From positions 1,178,001 through 1,242,000 of the forward strand of contig NZ_AP025343.1 of NCBI RefSeq assembly GCF_021654775.1: DNA of 64,000 nt. The letters run 5' to 3'. The notes below the pieces were generated by a model. It did not search any database and had not been told where the DNA came from. It saw nothing but the letters and a program-made list of their open reading frames with translations. Numbering within the stretch: the first letter of the stretch is position 1; each line of letters begins with the position of its first letter. The DNA is from Paenibacillus azoreducens. GTDB lineage: Bacteria > Bacillota > Bacilli > Paenibacillales > Paenibacillaceae. Made by a program: the position numbers and the translations under genes. Positions 16,806 through 25,179 of the stretch are shown here, piece after piece.

Positions 16806-16894
16806 CTAATGAGTAATATAAACCAAACTAATTTTGAATATGGAATAGCCAGGTAGCCATTATGCATTAAGCTAACGGTTACAATAGTTGAATC

Positions 16895-16938
16895 AAAAAG
16901 CAGACCAAAACTGAATTTCCAGTTTTGGCCTGCTTTAT
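16895..16938. terminator. Bidirectional terminator after the anti-sigma-like gene
   Basis: AAAGCAGACCAAAACTG and CAGTTTTGGCCTGCTTT form a long stem with one mismatch; the minus-strand gene ends immediately beside it. Confidence 0.8.
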
Positions 16939-16940
16939 TC

Positions 16941-18002
16941 TTACCAAGGTGTTTCAGTTTTATGTTCAATGACTTGCAATACTTTTGGCTCAAGAGCTTT
17001 TGACAGTTGTTCCATTTGTTTCTTTGACACAGCAGCACCATTAACTTCTTTTTCAGCTTGTGTTTTTGCAATCACATCAATGACTTGTTGTTTAGAGATA
17101 TTTTTAGATGCTGCAACTTCCACAACAGTTTTCCCTTTTGCTAATTCTTGTTTTAATTCTGCTGGGCTCATTTTTAGTAAAGAAAACAGTTTTTCATCAT
17201 TTAAAAAGGAATCTGCAGTATGATCAGGCTTGCCATTTGTAGAGAAGAAGCCTTCTACTTTCATGTTTGAAGGTGTAGCCTCGCCTCCGATCAGTGAGAC
17301 ACTGATTGTATTGCCATGAACAAATGCTTGGTAGAATGGTTTTTCTGATCCCTTTTTGATGTAACTCAACATAAACGTTTTTTGATTCGAATTATCCAAT
17401 TGCTCCATACTAATCTCGTAATTATCAATGCTGCCATACATTTTATTAATAAGAAAATCTACCTTCGCCTTGATTTCCTGATCGTTTAAAGAAATGACCG
17501 GCTTCTCTTTAGGCTCCCAATTCTCCTGAATCACGCTGTCAATCTTACCCGCAGCACTAATACCAAGGCTAATCTTTTTGCCGGTTCCCCCTTTTTCCTG
17601 TAGTGCGAAGTTTGTTTGGATCGCTTGCTTGTTGGTTGAATTTGTGGTGTCTCCTCCAAGGGAGCTTGCATCGATAATCTCAAATGATTTTGTTTCGGGA
17701 AAAGCGCTATACAGTTTCTCAAGTGCTGGTTTGGAAGCCTCATCCACTTTGACTTGTTCAGCAGTCATTGGTGTTCTAGTAAGCATCTCAATCAGGGTAG
17801 GGGCCGCAAATGCTGCGGTTGGAATCATAATCATAGCTGCAACTAATCCACCAATCAATCGTTTTTTCATAGGTTTTTCGCTCCTTTTTCGTTGCAAATA
17901 TTGAGAATAGGATTGTTCGATTCGTCTGGAAACGGCCGGGGGGCATTCCATCGTTTCTGCCTCTTTGTGCAGATGTTCACGGATTTTGCGTTCAATAGTC
18001 AT
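16941..18002 (-). CDS. Membrane-anchored anti-sigma-like protein paired with ECF sigma factor
   Basis: This 353-residue protein has a short cytoplasmic N-terminus, one membrane segment (LIGGLVAAMIMIPTAAFA near residue 60) and a large external domain. The start at 18002 is chosen because GGAAAGGATGG precedes it and because it overlaps the sigma gene stop by 11 bases; a longer frame reads through the sigma gene. The topology and coupling indicate the regulator that holds the sigma factor inactive and senses an external signal. The external C-terminal part contains a repeat-like KNISKQQVIDVIAKTQAEKE region; I do not recognise a named domain. Confidence 0.75.
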   Translation of the reverse strand: MTIERKIREHLHKEAETMECPPAVSRRIEQSYSQYLQRKRSEKPMKKRLIGGLVAAMIMIPTAAFAAPTLIEMLTRTPMTAEQVKVDEASKPALEKLYSAFPETKSFEIIDASSLGGDTTNSTNKQAIQTNFALQEKGGTGKKISLGISAAGKIDSVIQENWEPKEKPVISLNDQEIKAKVDFLINKMYGSIDNYEISMEQLDNSNQKTFMLSYIKKGSEKPFYQAFVHGNTISVSLIGGEATPSNMKVEGFFSTNGKPDHTADSFLNDEKLFSLLKMSPAELKQELAKGKTVVEVAASKNISKQQVIDVIAKTQAEKEVNGAAVSKKQMEQLSKALEPKVLQVIEHKTETPW

Positions 18003-18570
18003 TGATCTTTTCCATCCTTTCCGGGGGGAGATTCCATAAGTATTTTCGAAGCGCCTGAAGGCCGGCATGATATCTGGATTTGACCGTACCCAGCGGAACA
18101 TCGAGCAAAGTTGCAATTTCCTCAAGGGTATAGTCGTGAAAAAAGCGGAAGATAATCACTGTCCGCTGTTTGTCGGTCAGTTTTCGTATGGATTGCGATA
18201 TCATTTGGTCCGTCCCATCGAGCGCAGTATGTTGATCCCAATAAGACTCTTCTTCTTCCCGAGTGAAGGCGCGGATGCGTTCAAAAATTCGGAATCTCCT
18301 CCAGCTCTTGACCCGAAATCTTTGCACTTGACGGATTACCAAGCCGTGCAGCCAGAAGTGGAAAGGACGGTTCATATCGTAGTTATCAAGCGAGAGCCAC
18401 ATTTGCATATAGATCTCACTCATGACATCTTCCCGATCCTGCTGATGATCCACCAGAAAGGAGACTGTACGGTAGACATCCTGATAGGTAGCATCATACA
18501 TCGCATGAAACGCCTGTTGATCACCTGCCTTCATTTTGATAAGTAACTGGTACATATGTTCATTTTGCAT
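17992..18570 (-). CDS. ECF-type RNA polymerase sigma factor
   Basis: This 192-residue protein has sigma region 2 (DREDVMSEIYMQMWLSLDNY) and region 4 (YTLEEIATLLDVPLGTVKSR) with the expected helix-turn-helix. AGGAGGG precedes the start. It overlaps the downstream membrane protein, forming a sigma/anti-sigma pair. The 307 bases upstream (18571-18877) hold no gene and should contain the autoregulated promoter. Confidence 0.9.
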   Translation of the reverse strand: MQNEHMYQLLIKMKAGDQQAFHAMYDATYQDVYRTVSFLVDHQQDREDVMSEIYMQMWLSLDNYDMNRPFHFWLHGLVIRQVQRFRVKSWRRFRIFERIRAFTREEEESYWDQHTALDGTDQMISQSIRKLTDKQRTVIIFRFFHDYTLEEIATLLDVPLGTVKSRYHAGLQALRKYLWNLPPERMEKINDY

Positions 18571-18877
18571 TCAGAGGGCCCTCCTGTAAGCAGCTTACAC
18601 ACTATATTGCCTCTCTATCGGAAAATGGTTCGGTTCTTTTCTAATTTTTTTAAAAACGATCATCATATCAGCCGAAAGATGCAATCAACGGAATGAATTG
18701 GCCAATAAAAATGAATGTGTATGATTTATTTTACTGTCCACGGGTTCTTCAGCGGATGGATATAATAATCTTAATAAACCGTTTCCTTACATAGAGCGGT
18801 CTACTTTTGGTTTTTATGTAAATGTACTCCACAACATGGTAAGATTGCTTTGACCATATTTGAGGAGGATACATAAG

Positions 18878-19168
18878 GTGAAAAAGTTACTTTTATCTCT
18901 GGCTGTGGTTATAGGAATGATGTCTACTTACGCAGTCACGGCACCGCAGGTAGATACAGCTTCAGCTAAAACGAGCAGTTATCAAGAAAAAATGGATTAC
19001 TATAACAAACAAATTGCTATTTTACAGAAAAAGATTGATGAGCTTAAGAGGGCTCGGATCAGAATTCCGAAAGGTTCTGAGGCATACAGGGCATCATTAA
19101 GAAAAGAAATATCGTATTTAAAGCAAATGAAATATTATTATAACTTGATTATCGAGCTTAACAGTTAG
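18878..19168 (+). CDS. Small secreted coiled-coil protein
   Basis: This 96-residue protein has a signal peptide (KKLLLSLAVVIGMMSTYAVT, cleavage near TASA) and a short charged, helix-forming mature part with the pattern YNKQIAILQKKIDELKRARI. The GTG at 18878 lies behind GAGGAGG. No family is recognised. It is exported and probably oligomerises through the coiled coil. Confidence 0.7.
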   Translation: MKKLLLSLAVVIGMMSTYAVTAPQVDTASAKTSSYQEKMDYYNKQIAILQKKIDELKRARIRIPKGSEAYRASLRKEISYLKQMKYYYNLIIELNS

Positions 19169-19346
19169 GGTATCAGACTGGTAACTTTGATTTGTTGAGA
19201 TTTTCGACTAAGAAAACCGTATGCCTTTAAGAAGGGGCAGTACCAGAAAACTGACACCACCCGCAAAGTAGATGTATTTAAATAAGGAATTTATTGACTT
19301 CGTTATATTCCTGCTGGGATCGGTGATTGCAAGCTTTGAATAGACC

Positions 19347-19517
19347 TATGGCGTGGGCAAATCTTTTGGAGAAGCACTTGCTTCTTATTTTGCTTACCAA
19401 GAAAATCTTCATAGTATCGCGTTAAGAATTGGGGCATTTGATGAAGTTGCTCAAGTAGGTACAGATTTGACAGCGAGAGATATGAGTGCTTACATAGCTA
19501 CTACTCCGTTAATTTGA
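19347..19517 (+). pseudogene. Fragment of an NAD-dependent epimerase/dehydratase gene
   Basis: The open frame reads YGVGKSFGEALASYFAYQ then HSIALRIGAFDEVAQ and ends TARDMSAYIATTPLI. The YxxxK motif and the LRIGA segment are typical of the extended short-chain dehydrogenase family. The N-terminal NAD-binding half and the C-terminus are missing. Confidence 0.65.
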
Positions 19518-19617
19518 ATAAAAAAAGAGCACATATTATCCCAAGGAAGTTCACTAATTCCCTCAAAGGAAAGTATTGTCTACCTTTCATAATTTCTTTG
19601 GCTTTATCCCAAAATGG

Positions 19618-19650
19618 ACAAGAGCAGGCCGCCGCGGCACCTGCTCTTGT
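19618..19650. terminator. Terminator of the HxlR-family regulator gene
   Basis: ACAAGAGCAGG (19618-19628) pairs perfectly with CCTGCTCTTGT (19640-19650). Confidence 0.75.
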
Positions 19651-19671
19651 TAATTTCACAATCATTTTACT

Positions 19672-20133
19672 TTAAGTGATAGCTAATTTACTGACCACAC
19701 TATCGGGACCAGAAAAAATGGACCCGCCGTTGCGAACGGTATCGCGAATAAGTCTTATCATCGATTCTCGATCGGCTTTCACCGCGGAAATCCAATTCTG
19801 CGGCGCATCGGTCTCAGGGTCGTTTTGGGCGCCCCAATCGGCTAACTCAAGCAATATTGGTATTAAATCCAAGCCTTTGTCTGTAAGAAAATAAACCTCT
19901 TTGCGCTTATCTGTAGCGTGGGGCTTTTTAACGAGAATGCCTTTCAACTCTAAATGAGCAAGGCGACTGGCCAGTATATTTGATGAAATTCTCTCATCAG
20001 ATTCCATGAACTCCCCGTAGGTGTTCTTTCCGAAATATACGATGTCTCGGATAATCAGCAAAGACCAGTTATCGCCAAAAGCCTCTAAAGAAAAATTAAT
20101 CGGGCAGTGTGATTTAAGATCTGAACGTTTCAT
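19672..20133 (-). CDS. HxlR family winged-helix regulator
   Basis: This 153-residue protein has the HxlR pattern: an N-terminal Cys (SHCPINFSLEAFGDNWSLLI), then RDIVYFGKNTYGEFMES and a wing ending KPHATDKRKEVYFLTDKG. It is transcribed away from a DUF899 gene across 124 bases that contain a repeated candidate operator. Control of that neighbour is likely. Confidence 0.88.
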   Translation of the reverse strand: MKRSDLKSHCPINFSLEAFGDNWSLLIIRDIVYFGKNTYGEFMESDERISSNILASRLAHLELKGILVKKPHATDKRKEVYFLTDKGLDLIPILLELADWGAQNDPETDAPQNWISAVKADRESMIRLIRDTVRNGGSIFSGPDSVVSKLAIT

Positions 20134-20148
20134 AAGACCAATTTATCA

Positions 20149-20187
20149 TACTTGCATAACGAAAACAATCTTACTTGCATTATGAAA
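20149..20187. promoter_or_regulatory. Paired direct repeats, candidate HxlR operator
   Basis: TACTTGCATAACGAAA (20149-20164) and TACTTGCATTATGAAA (20172-20187) are near-identical and start 23 bases apart, about two helical turns, between the divergent HxlR and DUF899 genes. Confidence 0.5.
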
Positions 20188-20257
20188 GTGATAATCGTAT
20201 ACTGGGATCAATGCAGCATGTTTAAAATTTCCAATGCATGTAGGGAGGATGGATTAT

Positions 20258-20923
20258 ATGAGCATTTCTTCAATGCCTCAGATCGTTTCAGAAGAAGAGT
20301 GGCAGGTTGCTCGTCAAAAACTGCTCGTCAGAGAAAAGGAACTCACCCGCGAGTTAGACGCACTTGCTGCGGAGCGCAGAAGGCTGCCGATGGTGCGAAT
20401 TGAAAAAGATTACGTGTTCGAGGGACCGAACGGCACAGCGGGCCTGCTTGATCTTTTCGACGGACGTCGGCAACTCATCGTCTATCACTTCATGATGGCT
20501 CCTGGCTCCGACCAGCGCTGCCGCGGCTGCTCATCCTTTGTCGACAACATTGGTCACCTAGCTCATCTGCACGCCCGTGATACCTCCTTCATCCTCGTTT
20601 CGCCAGCACCCTTTACACAGATCGAATCTTATCGGAAGCGCATGGGTTGGACAATCCCTTGGTTCTCCTCAAACGGGGACAATTTCAATATCGACTGCGG
20701 GGCAGGCAAAGGATTTGGTTTGAGCGTCTTTCTCCGTAATGACGATAGTGTGTATCGAACCTATTATACGACGGCACGCGGTGTAGACAGGATCAGAGCC
20801 GATTTCAATTTCCTCGATCTGACCCCTTACGGCAGGCAGGAGGATTGGGAGGATTCACCTGAAGGGTGGCCGCAAACACCACCATACACGTGGTGGCGAT
20901 TACACGACGAGTACGAAGTCTGA
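20258..20923 (+). CDS. DUF899 thioredoxin-like family protein
   Basis: This 221-residue protein has the DUF899 pattern: LVREKELTRELDALAAERR at the N-terminus, VYHFMMAPGSDQRCRGCSS with a CxxC, and FNFLDLTPYGRQEDWEDSP with a C-terminal WWRLHDEY. The fold is thioredoxin-like; the reaction is not established. The ATG at 20258 follows GGGAGGAT. HxlR-regulated genes in this position often respond to electrophiles or oxidants. Confidence 0.88.
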   Translation: MSISSMPQIVSEEEWQVARQKLLVREKELTRELDALAAERRRLPMVRIEKDYVFEGPNGTAGLLDLFDGRRQLIVYHFMMAPGSDQRCRGCSSFVDNIGHLAHLHARDTSFILVSPAPFTQIESYRKRMGWTIPWFSSNGDNFNIDCGAGKGFGLSVFLRNDDSVYRTYYTTARGVDRIRADFNFLDLTPYGRQEDWEDSPEGWPQTPPYTWWRLHDEYEV

Positions 20924-20984
20924 CCCAGGATGGAAAATAACCCTCTCATATATATTCTCGAATGAATGACTTCAGCCGCCAAAA

Positions 20985-21016
20985 AAAAGGATGCCCGCAT
21001 TTGCGAGCATCCTTTT
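20985..21016. terminator. Bidirectional terminator between convergent genes
   Basis: AAAAGGATGC pairs with GCATCCTTTT; A- and T-rich flanks serve both directions. Confidence 0.8.
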
Positions 21017-21039
21017 ATGCCGTGGCTTTTTCGTTATTT

Positions 21040-21798
21040 TCAGCAGCCCGTGAATCTGGCCGTAATCATAAAACGTTCCGCATTCGTCCGAATGCCTTTT
21101 TCCGTTTGATGATCCTGGATGAACTTGTGCAGGATGTGATAATCCAATTCATTTTGCCCGAAATCGGGAATGGTTGGAGTATGCTTGAGCAGGAAAATCA
21201 AGTCTTCGGCCGTCTGATAATATTCGGTGGCATTATATTCAGACAACTGAATATCGATAAAACCTGCTTCACTTAATTCAGCCATGTATCGGTTTTTTAA
21301 TGTCCCTGGCTGTGTCCCCAACGCTTGCCCTCTTCCGAACGCTTCTTTTATGTTGAGCTTATCGATCTCGCTTACCTGCTGCGTGAGGAAAACCCCACCG
21401 TTCACGAGCACCTTTGCTATTTCTTTGGCACAGAAGTCCGAATGCCTACAAGTAACGACATTAAAAAAGTTCCCGGGAAAATCCAGCTTCATCGCATCCA
21501 TCTGCAAAAAACGGACATTCGATACACCTGATTTCATGGCGTTGCGGGCGGCCGTTTCAATCATTCCGTTTGATAGGTCAATTCCGACGAGAAGCAGCAG
21601 CGATTCTGCTATGGACAAAAGAGCTTCCCCGCCGCCTGTGCCGATGTCGAGCAAGAGATCCGATTGAGTGCAAATCTTCGTTACTTCATTCAAAAAATCC
21701 CATTTTACCCCTTCGGACACGCATTTCACATGACTGAAATCCCATCCGTTCACTTTGCCGACTTTATCATAAAATTGTTGATATTCTTGAGGATTCAT
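21040..21798 (-). CDS. Class I SAM-dependent methyltransferase
   Basis: This 252-residue protein has SAM motif I (LLLDIGTGGGEALL) and the motif II acidic residue (LVGIDLSNGMIETA). The substrate is unknown; the N-terminal YDKVGKVNGWDFS segment recalls small-molecule methyltransferases. It is convergent with the DUF899 gene. Confidence 0.85.
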   Translation of the reverse strand: MNPQEYQQFYDKVGKVNGWDFSHVKCVSEGVKWDFLNEVTKICTQSDLLLDIGTGGGEALLSIAESLLLLVGIDLSNGMIETAARNAMKSGVSNVRFLQMDAMKLDFPGNFFNVVTCRHSDFCAKEIAKVLVNGGVFLTQQVSEIDKLNIKEAFGRGQALGTQPGTLKNRYMAELSEAGFIDIQLSEYNATEYYQTAEDLIFLLKHTPTIPDFGQNELDYHILHKFIQDHQTEKGIRTNAERFMITARFTGC

Positions 21799-22174
21799 AT
21801 TTTTTCACCTTCCAATGAGATTTAATTACAGGAGTTATCACCGATATCGCCAAGCACTTGCTTTCGTTTGATCAAAAGGGCAGACTACCCCCTTGATAGC
21901 TGGTACGCGTTTTTTCCAGCCCGAAACCTAGTTACTTCGAACGATTCGGAAAGACATCCATTTCACCTCATTTGAAAGATTGCATCCATTATATTCTGAA
22001 AATGTTGGTTCATCAATGAAAAATGAGCTTTTATGGCGGGTGCTTGAAAAGTCATTGTGAGAAAACAGCTATAGTGGAACTTTCCCTTGTTTATCCCGGA
22101 TGCTTCCACCATCATTTAAGGGAGAAAGCAGCTGCATCTTAAGTATAAGCTTCAACTACATAAGTGAAGGAGTG

Positions 22175-22248
22175 ATGATGTTTGAATACGAACAAACAAA
22201 TCAAAAGGCAAGTGAGAGGTTTGGACATATAATTGGATGAACCTCTCA
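22175..22248 (+). promoter_or_regulatory. Candidate leader peptide and hairpin upstream of a GNAT gene
   Basis: A 21-codon ORF (22175-22240, MMFEYEQTNQKASERFGHII) has its own GAAGGAG site. Its distal half overlaps a perfect 9-base-pair hairpin, TGAGAGGTT (22213-22221) and AACCTCTCA (22240-22248), that ends 9 bases before the ribosome site of the next gene. The layout is that of ribosome-controlled attenuation. Confidence 0.4.
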
Positions 22249-22273
22249 TAGGCTTGTGGGAGGTAGAAGAACA

Positions 22274-22882
22274 ATGAAATATGTAATCGATTCAAAGTAC
22301 GGAGTAGAACTCACGAGTGAACAATTTGCCAAAGCATCGGGCCTGTTTGATGATCTGAATCATCATTTATCCATCAAAGGCGTTTTTTCGGGCGATGTGG
22401 CCGGCAGAGTTTTTCTGTCTAACGACGGGAAGACGGCTTTTATTGCAAATAAGGAAGGCTTTTTTGTCGGGGGATGTCCCGAGAACATTCCTTTTCTTGA
22501 AGAAATCAATAAAGTGCTTGCAAAAGAAATGATGCCGGAGCTTGTAGCTAATGAAGCATTGGACTATGTACTGTTTTATCCCAATAACGGGGCCTGGGAA
22601 ACGGCTCTGCCGCATTTGATGAAGGATTTACTGCCGATCCGCAGCGGTCGCATGACCTTTACTCATGATCTGCAAGATGTGAAACCTTCACTTGATGCTG
22701 ATATCGTGCCGGTTGATCTCGAACTGCTGAAGCAGCAGCATATCATCGGGATGGATGACATCATTGAGGAAATCGAAGGGAACTGGCCTTCGCTAGAAGT
22801 GTTCGGAGAAAAAGGATTTGGTTGCGCAGCTATACAAAATACGGCTAAGTCCATCGGACCCGGTCGCGTGCGCTTCCCTTAA
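22274..22882 (+). pseudogene. Truncated GNAT acetyltransferase fused to an attC-like half site
   Basis: The ATG at 22274 follows GGGAGG. The N-terminal 190 residues match the regulatory half of the GNAT_acetyltran type (DLNHHLSIKGVFSGDVAGRV, ALPHLMKDLLPIRSGRMTF). From about 22841 the DNA is the right half of a cassette element, so the last 14 codons are not acetyltransferase sequence. The acetyl-CoA-binding core is missing and the product should be inactive. Confidence 0.8.
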
Positions 22883-22915
22883 GCCTCTCGGGTTCGTGAA
22901 TACAGAAATGTTATA
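22841..22915 (+). repeat. Right half of an attC-like element joined to a truncated gene
   Basis: ACGGCTAAGTC followed by ACCCGG, CCTTAAGCC, TTCGTGAAT and ATGTTATA aligns with the right halves of E1 and E3. The left half with its TATAAC box is missing. The GTTATA (22910-22915) is the start of the second toxin-antitoxin cassette. Confidence 0.65.
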
Positions 22916-23034
22916 GGAAATTGGCGTAAGAGCGTTTATTAAAGGTTCTTATGAAAGATTTACAATAAAATAAGAAGCTGGAGCATCGTAAATGATTAGC
23001 GTATAATAAGAATGAATTGACAGAGGAGGCTTGA

Positions 23035-23262
23035 ATGATGAGTGTCCCAAATGAAGAATTAGAGCGAATCTTAGAGAATTTAAACGATAAGAATAAAGTG
23101 GTTGCCCGAAGCTTCTTATCATGGTTACTGGAGAAGCAAATGGATGAAGAGGATGAATATTTGACAGTTAGCGATCTGGAAGCCATCGAGAAAGGAAGGA
23201 TTGAGTATCAGAATGGTCAAACCAAATCGTTGGAGGAACTAAGACGTGAGCTTGATATATAA
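23035..23262 (+). CDS. Antitoxin of RelE-type toxin-antitoxin pair (module 2)
   Basis: This 75-residue acidic protein is a close paralogue of the one at 13059 (SVPNEELERILENLNDKNKV; end QTKSLEELRRELDI). It starts behind AGAGGAGG and overlaps its toxin by 17 bases, the same arrangement as module 1. It lies in a cassette with ends at 22910 and 23593. Confidence 0.8.
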   Translation: MMSVPNEELERILENLNDKNKVVARSFLSWLLEKQMDEEDEYLTVSDLEAIEKGRIEYQNGQTKSLEELRRELDI

Positions 23263-23515
23263 AGTAATCTTGTCAAGCGAGGCTGAGAAAGCTTTGAAAA
23301 AACTGGATAAACCAATGACCAGAAGAATTTTCAATGCATTAGATCAATTAAGTAATGATCCCTGGAATCATGCCAATACTAAAAAGATGAAAGGGACAGA
23401 GAAAGATGTTTATAGATTAAGGGTAGGAAGCTATAGGTTGATCTATGAAATTATAAATGAAGAGTTAATAATCTTGGTTGTACGCATTGGCCCAAGAGGA
23501 GATATTTATAAATGA
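23246..23515 (+). CDS. RelE/ParE-type toxin (module 2)
   Basis: This 89-residue protein is closely related to the toxin at 13267 (KKMKGTEKDVYRLRVGSYRL, VVRIGPRGDIYK ending identically). It would act as an mRNA-cleaving RelE-like toxin. Sequence divergence from module 1 (identity roughly two thirds) argues against a very recent duplication in this strain. Confidence 0.88.
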   Translation: MSLIYKVILSSEAEKALKKLDKPMTRRIFNALDQLSNDPWNHANTKKMKGTEKDVYRLRVGSYRLIYEIINEELIILVVRIGPRGDIYK

Positions 23516-23587
23516 TATGCCCCCAATATTTAAAATTAACGCTTTTTTGCAAAATAATTAAGGGTTCTCAAGAAGACGCCAACATCT

Positions 23588-23705
23588 TATAACAATGTAT
23601 TCACGCTGTAGGTCTGTTGCCCTTGGGTTGACAGAGGTATAAACATGGAGGAGAATCAGTCAACAAACGCCCCAGCCTTATATAAACTGGAGATGTTTGG
23701 TGATA
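23588..23705 (+). repeat. attC-like element E7, shortened, with degenerate right end
   Basis: TATAAC (23588-23593), TTCACG and CCCTTGGGTTGACA match the left half of the complete elements, and GTCAAC later pairs with GTTGAC. The right R-like box reads GTGATA instead of GTTATA (23700), so this site may be inactive. It separates toxin-antitoxin module 2 from a GNAT gene. Confidence 0.6.
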
Positions 23706-23725
23706 AAGGAAATCGGAGGTTATAA

Positions 23726-24163
23726 ATGGATATTAAAATTCGTGAGATAAGAGAAAGTGATTATTCTGAAATAGTATCGATATGGAATAATGAATTGGGA
23801 AGTCCTAACGTTAATCTTGATAATATTTCCGAACGGATTGCAAGAATGAATAAGGATGAAAACTACAAAATATTCGTAGCATTGTTTGAAAATAATGTTG
23901 TAGGTTGTATTTCGGTCGTACAAACAATGGCATTGGAATACGAAATTGGATACTTAAAAATTAATGGTCTTGCTGTACGAGGAGATTTTCAAAAAAAGGG
24001 AATAGGATCTAAACTTTTAAAACATGCTGAAGATTATGCTTTAGAGAAGGGGCTTTCTTTTCTCATATTAAATAGTGGCTTTCGACGAACAGAGGCACAT
24101 AATTTTTATGAGTCCAAAGGTTATGATAAATTGTCTTATTGTTTTACTAAGAAGGTCCACTAA
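23726..24163 (+). CDS. GNAT family N-acetyltransferase
   Basis: This 145-residue protein has the acetyl-CoA-binding segment RGDFQKKGIGSKLLKHAEDY and the C-terminal motif AHNFYESKGYDK. It is a paralogue of the GNAT at 16362. ATCGGAGGTTATAA precedes the ATG, so the ribosome site lies almost at the cassette start. Confidence 0.88.
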   Translation: MDIKIREIRESDYSEIVSIWNNELGSPNVNLDNISERIARMNKDENYKIFVALFENNVVGCISVVQTMALEYEIGYLKINGLAVRGDFQKKGIGSKLLKHAEDYALEKGLSFLILNSGFRRTEAHNFYESKGYDKLSYCFTKKVH

Positions 24164-24200
24164 CAACGGATAATAATAGATAAATTAATCCTAGTAACTC

Positions 24201-24260
24201 GAAGAAGCGATTACATCTTATAACACCGCATTCACGCATCGGGCCAGTTAAAGCTGTCCC
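24201..24260 (+). repeat. Left half of an attC-like element (end of the array)
   Basis: GAAGAAGCGATTACATCTTATAAC is followed by ATTCACG and CATCGGG, the left half of a cassette end, but the three-hairpin centre and right half do not follow. A right half alone appears at about 27492-27527, so a roughly 3.2-kb insertion may have split the element. Confidence 0.6.
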
Positions 24261-25179
24261 TCTTGCTCACTTCGTGCTCCATTTTTCCGTACGGATTCAA
24301 GCATATGTTCATATTGCCACAACATAATATCCTCCATTGGCTTGGAAGGGCCAGCCAACGACCTCATTATTTATATAAATAATTATTTGTTGAAAAACCA
24401 AGTATGGTTACGTTATGGATGAGCAGCAAATTCGGGCTGTTCCTTTACTTTTTGCCGATAGACTCGCATGAGTGACGACAACGATTTTTAGAGGGAAACT
24501 ATGCAGGAGTATTCTGTGTTGACAGTTGCATCACTTGTCAGACTTTGGACATTCATTGTAGCGAGAAAGCTGATTTTATTGGTTGATTGGTAAGGGGTAG
24601 ATTGCGTTCCTGTAGTCTAAAAGAGGGAGAGAGCTTCCAGTTTGTGCTGCGGTTGCTGATTAGGGCTAACGTAAGATATGGGAGCCTACATGTTCAGATA
24701 CTATAATCGAATAAATGAAATTAGGTAATAGGACGATAAAACACATGGACCAAATTAAAATATGCAAAAATGATCAAACTCACTGGTGGTTGTACTAGGC
24801 ACCAAGGGCCAACCAAAAAATCAGATTTAGAGATCATAACCAGAATTTTTCCCGAAGCGTGATAAAAACCGTGAAATTTAAAGTTTGCTATTATCCAACA
24901 TCAGGATATGTCTCTAAACAAAGTCAAAGTACTACAACAAATAAAGAATGCAACTCATTTGCCTTCTGACTCGTCTAATATTATGTATTATTTCTGCAAG
25001 TAAGGATCATCCTCTAATTGGATTTTAAGGTTCTTATGGTTTTCGTTACTTAGGAGGTAGATAATCTACTAACAAATACATAATAGAAGCGACGAGAGTC
25101 GTGTATTTTTAACTTAATAATTGCAGGTATGCTCATCCAAAAGCAATTAAGAAACAGATCATCAGACTGAGGTGTAGTA
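24261..25179. other. Gene-free stretch before the amidase gene
   Basis: No reading frame in this 0.9-kb AT-rich stretch has both a ribosome site and a recognisable product. A short minus-strand frame around 24250-24345 (MEDIMLWQYEHMLESVRKNG) might be a gene relic. GGAGGTAGATAATCTAC near 25054 and the sequence up to 25179 should include the amidase promoter. Confidence 0.5.

Noticed and set aside
24250..24345. Minus-strand frame MEDIMLWQYEHMLESVRKNG
   Set aside because: Short, without a convincing ribosome site at the right distance or a recognisable family; noted only as a possible relic.
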